A stretch of DNA of 16,793 bases from the NCBI GenBank assembly GCA_031268245.1, contig JAIRXN010000157.1, forward strand, positions 1 to 16,793, given 5' to 3'. Within the stretch, counting starts at the first letter, position 1. Every line of letters begins with the position of its first letter. The notes beneath the pieces were generated by a model, which was not told the origin of the DNA, did no database searches, and saw only the letters and a list, made by a program, of their open reading frames with translations. The translations under genes and the position numbers were made by a program. Origin of the DNA: Treponema sp. GTDB taxonomy: Bacteria; Spirochaetota; Spirochaetia; Treponematales; Breznakiellaceae. Positions 15,400-16,793 of the stretch are shown piece by piece.

Positions 15400-15428
15400 T
15401 TGACAAAAAAATTCGGGATCGCTATAGT
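15400..15428 (+). promoter_or_regulatory. Sigma-70-type promoter for the nifH-like/nifB-like operon
   Basis: TTGACA (15400-15405) and TATAGT (15423-15428) are separated by 17 bp, giving a start near 15435. I see no sigma-54 (GG-N10-GC) box, unlike many nif promoters. A TCCTA-N9-TAGGA dyad (15438-15456) lies over the predicted start, a position typical of a repressor site. Confidence 0.75.
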
Positions 15429-15437
15429 ATCTATATA

Positions 15438-15456
15438 TCCTAGTAATACAATAGGA
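15438..15456. promoter_or_regulatory. Candidate operator dyad at the transcription start
   Basis: TCCTA (15438-15442) and TAGGA (15452-15456) form an inverted repeat with a 9-bp centre. The right arm is part of AATAGGAA, the core also present in both 12-bp elements. Short dyads are common in AT-rich DNA, so confidence is modest. Confidence 0.4.
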
Positions 15457-15475
15457 ATAATAAAGAGGTGTAATA

Positions 15476-16351
15476 GTGGCAAAGAAGATTAAGCAGATAG
15501 CTATATACGGAAAGGGGGGCATCGGCAAGTCTACTACCACTTCCAATCTCAGCGCCGCCCTTTCACAGATTGGGTTCAAGGTGATGCAGTTCGGCTGCGA
15601 TCCCAAGAGCGATTCCACCAATACCCTTAGGGACGGCAAATTTATCCCGACGGTGCTGGATACGCTCCGGGAAAAGTCGGCGGTGAAGGCTTCGGAAGTC
15701 ATTTATGAGGGCTTTAACGGAATTTACTGTGTAGAGGCCGGAGGACCGGCGCCCGGGGTCGGCTGCGCGGGCCGGGGGATAATCACTGCGGTGGAACTGT
15801 TCAAACATCAGAAGGTCTTTGAGGAACTGGATCTTGACGTGGTGATCTACGATGTCCTGGGCGACGTTGTCTGCGGCGGTTTTGCGGTTCCCATACGGGA
15901 AGGGATCGCAGAACACGTGTTTACGGTGTCCTCATCGGACTTTATGTCCATCTATGCATCGAACAATCTCTTTAAGGGGATAAGCAAGTACTCCGCTTCC
16001 GGCGGGGCGCTTCTGGGCGGGGTGATTGCCAATTCCATGGGGCCTCCCTATTCAAAGGAGATCATTGACGATTTTGCGGAGAGAACGGCAACTCAAATAA
16101 TTGAATACATTCCCCGCTCCATAACGGTAACCCAGAGTGAACTCCAGGGGAAAACCACCATTGAGGCGGCTCCCGATTCCGCCCAGGCGGAAGTGTACCG
16201 TTCCCTGGCGCGGAAGATTGCCGATCATGACGAGTCAAAGGCGCCTTCTCCCCTTGAAAGCATGGAACTGCGTTCCTGGGCCGCTTCCTGGGCCGACAGT
16301 CTTCTTGCTCTGGAACAGGGGAAAATTGTTTCCTCAGGCTCCAGTATTTAA
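15476..16351 (+). CDS. Nitrogenase-like iron protein (NifH family, group IV; MarH-like)
   Basis: This is a homodimeric ATP-driven electron donor of the NifH/BchL family (291 aa). The P-loop is GKGGIGKST at 12-20. Switch I is CDPKSDST at 41-48. The [4Fe-4S] ligands are C97 (GVGCAGRG) and C133 (DVVCGGF), and Arg100, the ADP-ribosylation site of regulated NifH, is kept. It departs from true NifH after switch I (NTLRDGKFIPTVLDTLR) and has a distinct C-terminus (WAASWADSLLALEQGK). That pattern, as I recall it, belongs to group IV proteins, especially methylthio-alkane reductase MarH of Rhodospirillum. It starts at GTG with AGAGGTG 5 nt upstream. A nifB-like gene follows after 53 bp, and two methionine-pathway genes diverge. 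Dinitrogen reduction is unlikely on this evidence. The Mar assignment is inference. Confidence 0.88.
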   Translation: MAKKIKQIAIYGKGGIGKSTTTSNLSAALSQIGFKVMQFGCDPKSDSTNTLRDGKFIPTVLDTLREKSAVKASEVIYEGFNGIYCVEAGGPAPGVGCAGRGIITAVELFKHQKVFEELDLDVVIYDVLGDVVCGGFAVPIREGIAEHVFTVSSSDFMSIYASNNLFKGISKYSASGGALLGGVIANSMGPPYSKEIIDDFAERTATQIIEYIPRSITVTQSELQGKTTIEAAPDSAQAEVYRSLARKIADHDESKAPSPLESMELRSWAASWADSLLALEQGKIVSSGSSI

Positions 16352-16356
16352 CAGGT

Positions 16357-16379
16357 TTGTTCGGGAACCCGGTTGGTTC
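16357..16379. repeat. Palindromic-family copy in the gap between the nifH-like and nifB-like genes
   Basis: The sequence TTGTTC-N3-AACCCGGTTGGTT matches the minus strand of the hairpin at 1690-1711 at 19 of 22 positions. The local hairpin here is small: GAACC (16365-16369) pairs with GGTTC (16375-16379). It lies 6 bp after the stop codon, before the nifB-like ribosome site. Confidence 0.45.
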
Positions 16380-16404
16380 ATGGGCCAAGAATTTGGAGAA
16401 CGGT

Positions 16405-16793
16405 ATGGGTATACGGGAAGAGAATTTCAGAAGATCGCTCAGTCATCCCTGCTTCAACGGCTGCGGGGGAAAGAATACCCGTATTCATCTGCCCGTTGCG
16501 CCCGACTGCAACATACAGTGCAACTACTGTGTCCGCAAATTTGAATGTGTCAACGAGAGCCGTCCCGGAGTAACGGCAAAGGTGTTGAGCCCGCGGGAGG
16601 CGCTTGAACGGTTTACCGCTGTCAAAGAGAGGCTGGGGAAGATCGACGTAGTTGGCATTGCAGGGCCGGGGGATGCTCTTGCGAATTTTGAAAAGGTAAA
16701 GGAATGCTTTGCCCTGATTCGCGGCGTTGATAATGAAGTTACCTTCTGCCTTTCCACAAACGGCCTCCTGCTTCCCCGCTATGCCGCCGGGAT
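16405..16793 (+). CDS. nifB: NifB-like radical SAM cluster-assembly protein, 5' part (cut by window end)
   Basis: NifB uses SAM chemistry to fuse two [4Fe-4S] clusters into the carbide-containing 8Fe-9S core (NifB-co) of nitrogenase-type cofactors. The first 129 residues are present. The radical-SAM cysteines are C35-x3-C39-x2-C42 (CNIQCNYC), followed by RKFECVNESRPGV with C48 and E51, and GIAGPGDALANF. H14, C16 and H28 are candidate ligands of the auxiliary clusters. After HPC the chain reads FNGCGGKNT, where classical NifB has an Ala-His-His segment; C20 is extra. GGAG (16395-16398) lies 6 nt before the ATG. Downstream of the NifH-like gene, it implies that a complex Fe-S cofactor is built for this system. 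Whether a NifX-like tail is fused cannot be seen. Confidence 0.9.
   Translation, partial: MGIREENFRRSLSHPCFNGCGGKNTRIHLPVAPDCNIQCNYCVRKFECVNESRPGVTAKVLSPREALERFTAVKERLGKIDVVGIAGPGDALANFEKVKECFALIRGVDNEVTFCLSTNGLLLPRYAAG

Noticed and set aside
15476..16793. Canonical nitrogenase (nif) operon
   Set aside because: The iron protein's body and C-terminus differ from true NifH, no nifI or nifD follows it, and no NifA/sigma-54 promoter is visible. NifB alone does not prove nitrogen fixation.
1..16793. CRISPR arrays, tRNA or rRNA genes, insertion sequences
   Set aside because: No regularly spaced direct repeats, cloverleaf-like sequence, transposase frame or target-site duplication was seen.

Overview
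The window reads as chromosomal DNA from a free-living or gut Treponema-type spirochaete. Three things point there: an archaeal/eukaryal-type PheRS alpha chain with a long N-terminal helical part, the rpmH-rnpA-yidD-yidC-jag block, and a large oligopeptide-type ABC operon beside nitrogenase-family genes, a mix known from termite-gut treponemes. The lineage call is inference from gene content; no marker gene search was possible.

Layout. (1) 57-1655 (+): pheS. It converges on a minus-strand block, with a perfect 13-bp hairpin between the two. (2) 5934-1717 (-): rpmH, rnpA, yidD, yidC, khpB/jag and an exported protein of unknown role. This is a ribosome / RNase P / membrane-protein-insertion cluster with overlapping or nearly touching genes. 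No dnaA lies next to rpmH; an ABC operon diverges from it instead. (3) 6075-12852 (+): an oligopeptide/dipeptide-type ABC importer in the order ATPase, binding protein, permease, permease, ATPase, followed by a small four-helix membrane protein. Stem-loops flank the binding-protein gene on both sides. (4) 15264-12923 (-): two PLP enzymes of the cystathionine gamma-synthase superfamily, overlapping by 4 bp and resembling the metI/metC pair of Bacillus. (5) 15476 to the window end (+): a NifH-like iron protein followed by a NifB-like radical-SAM protein that is cut by the window edge.

The most interesting part is 12.9-16.8 kb. The NifH homologue keeps all the hallmarks of a nitrogenase iron protein (P-loop, two cluster cysteines, Arg100), but its surrounding sequence and C-terminus look like the group IV nitrogenase-like proteins, best matching methylthio-alkane reductase (Mar) iron proteins as I remember them. 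It is transcribed divergently from two sulfur amino acid enzymes across a 211-bp AT-rich region. That region carries two near-consensus sigma-70 promoters (each TTGACA-17-TATAGT) and repeated ATAGGAA elements. A working model is a sulfur-salvage locus: a nitrogenase-like reductase releases a thiol such as methanethiol, and the PLP enzymes fix it into homocysteine or methionine. The catalytic D/K subunits would lie beyond the window end, so this remains a hypothesis.

Two sets of short palindromic intergenic sequences also recur: a TTGTTC/AACCCGG family and hairpins with a CC(Y)GTATGG apex.
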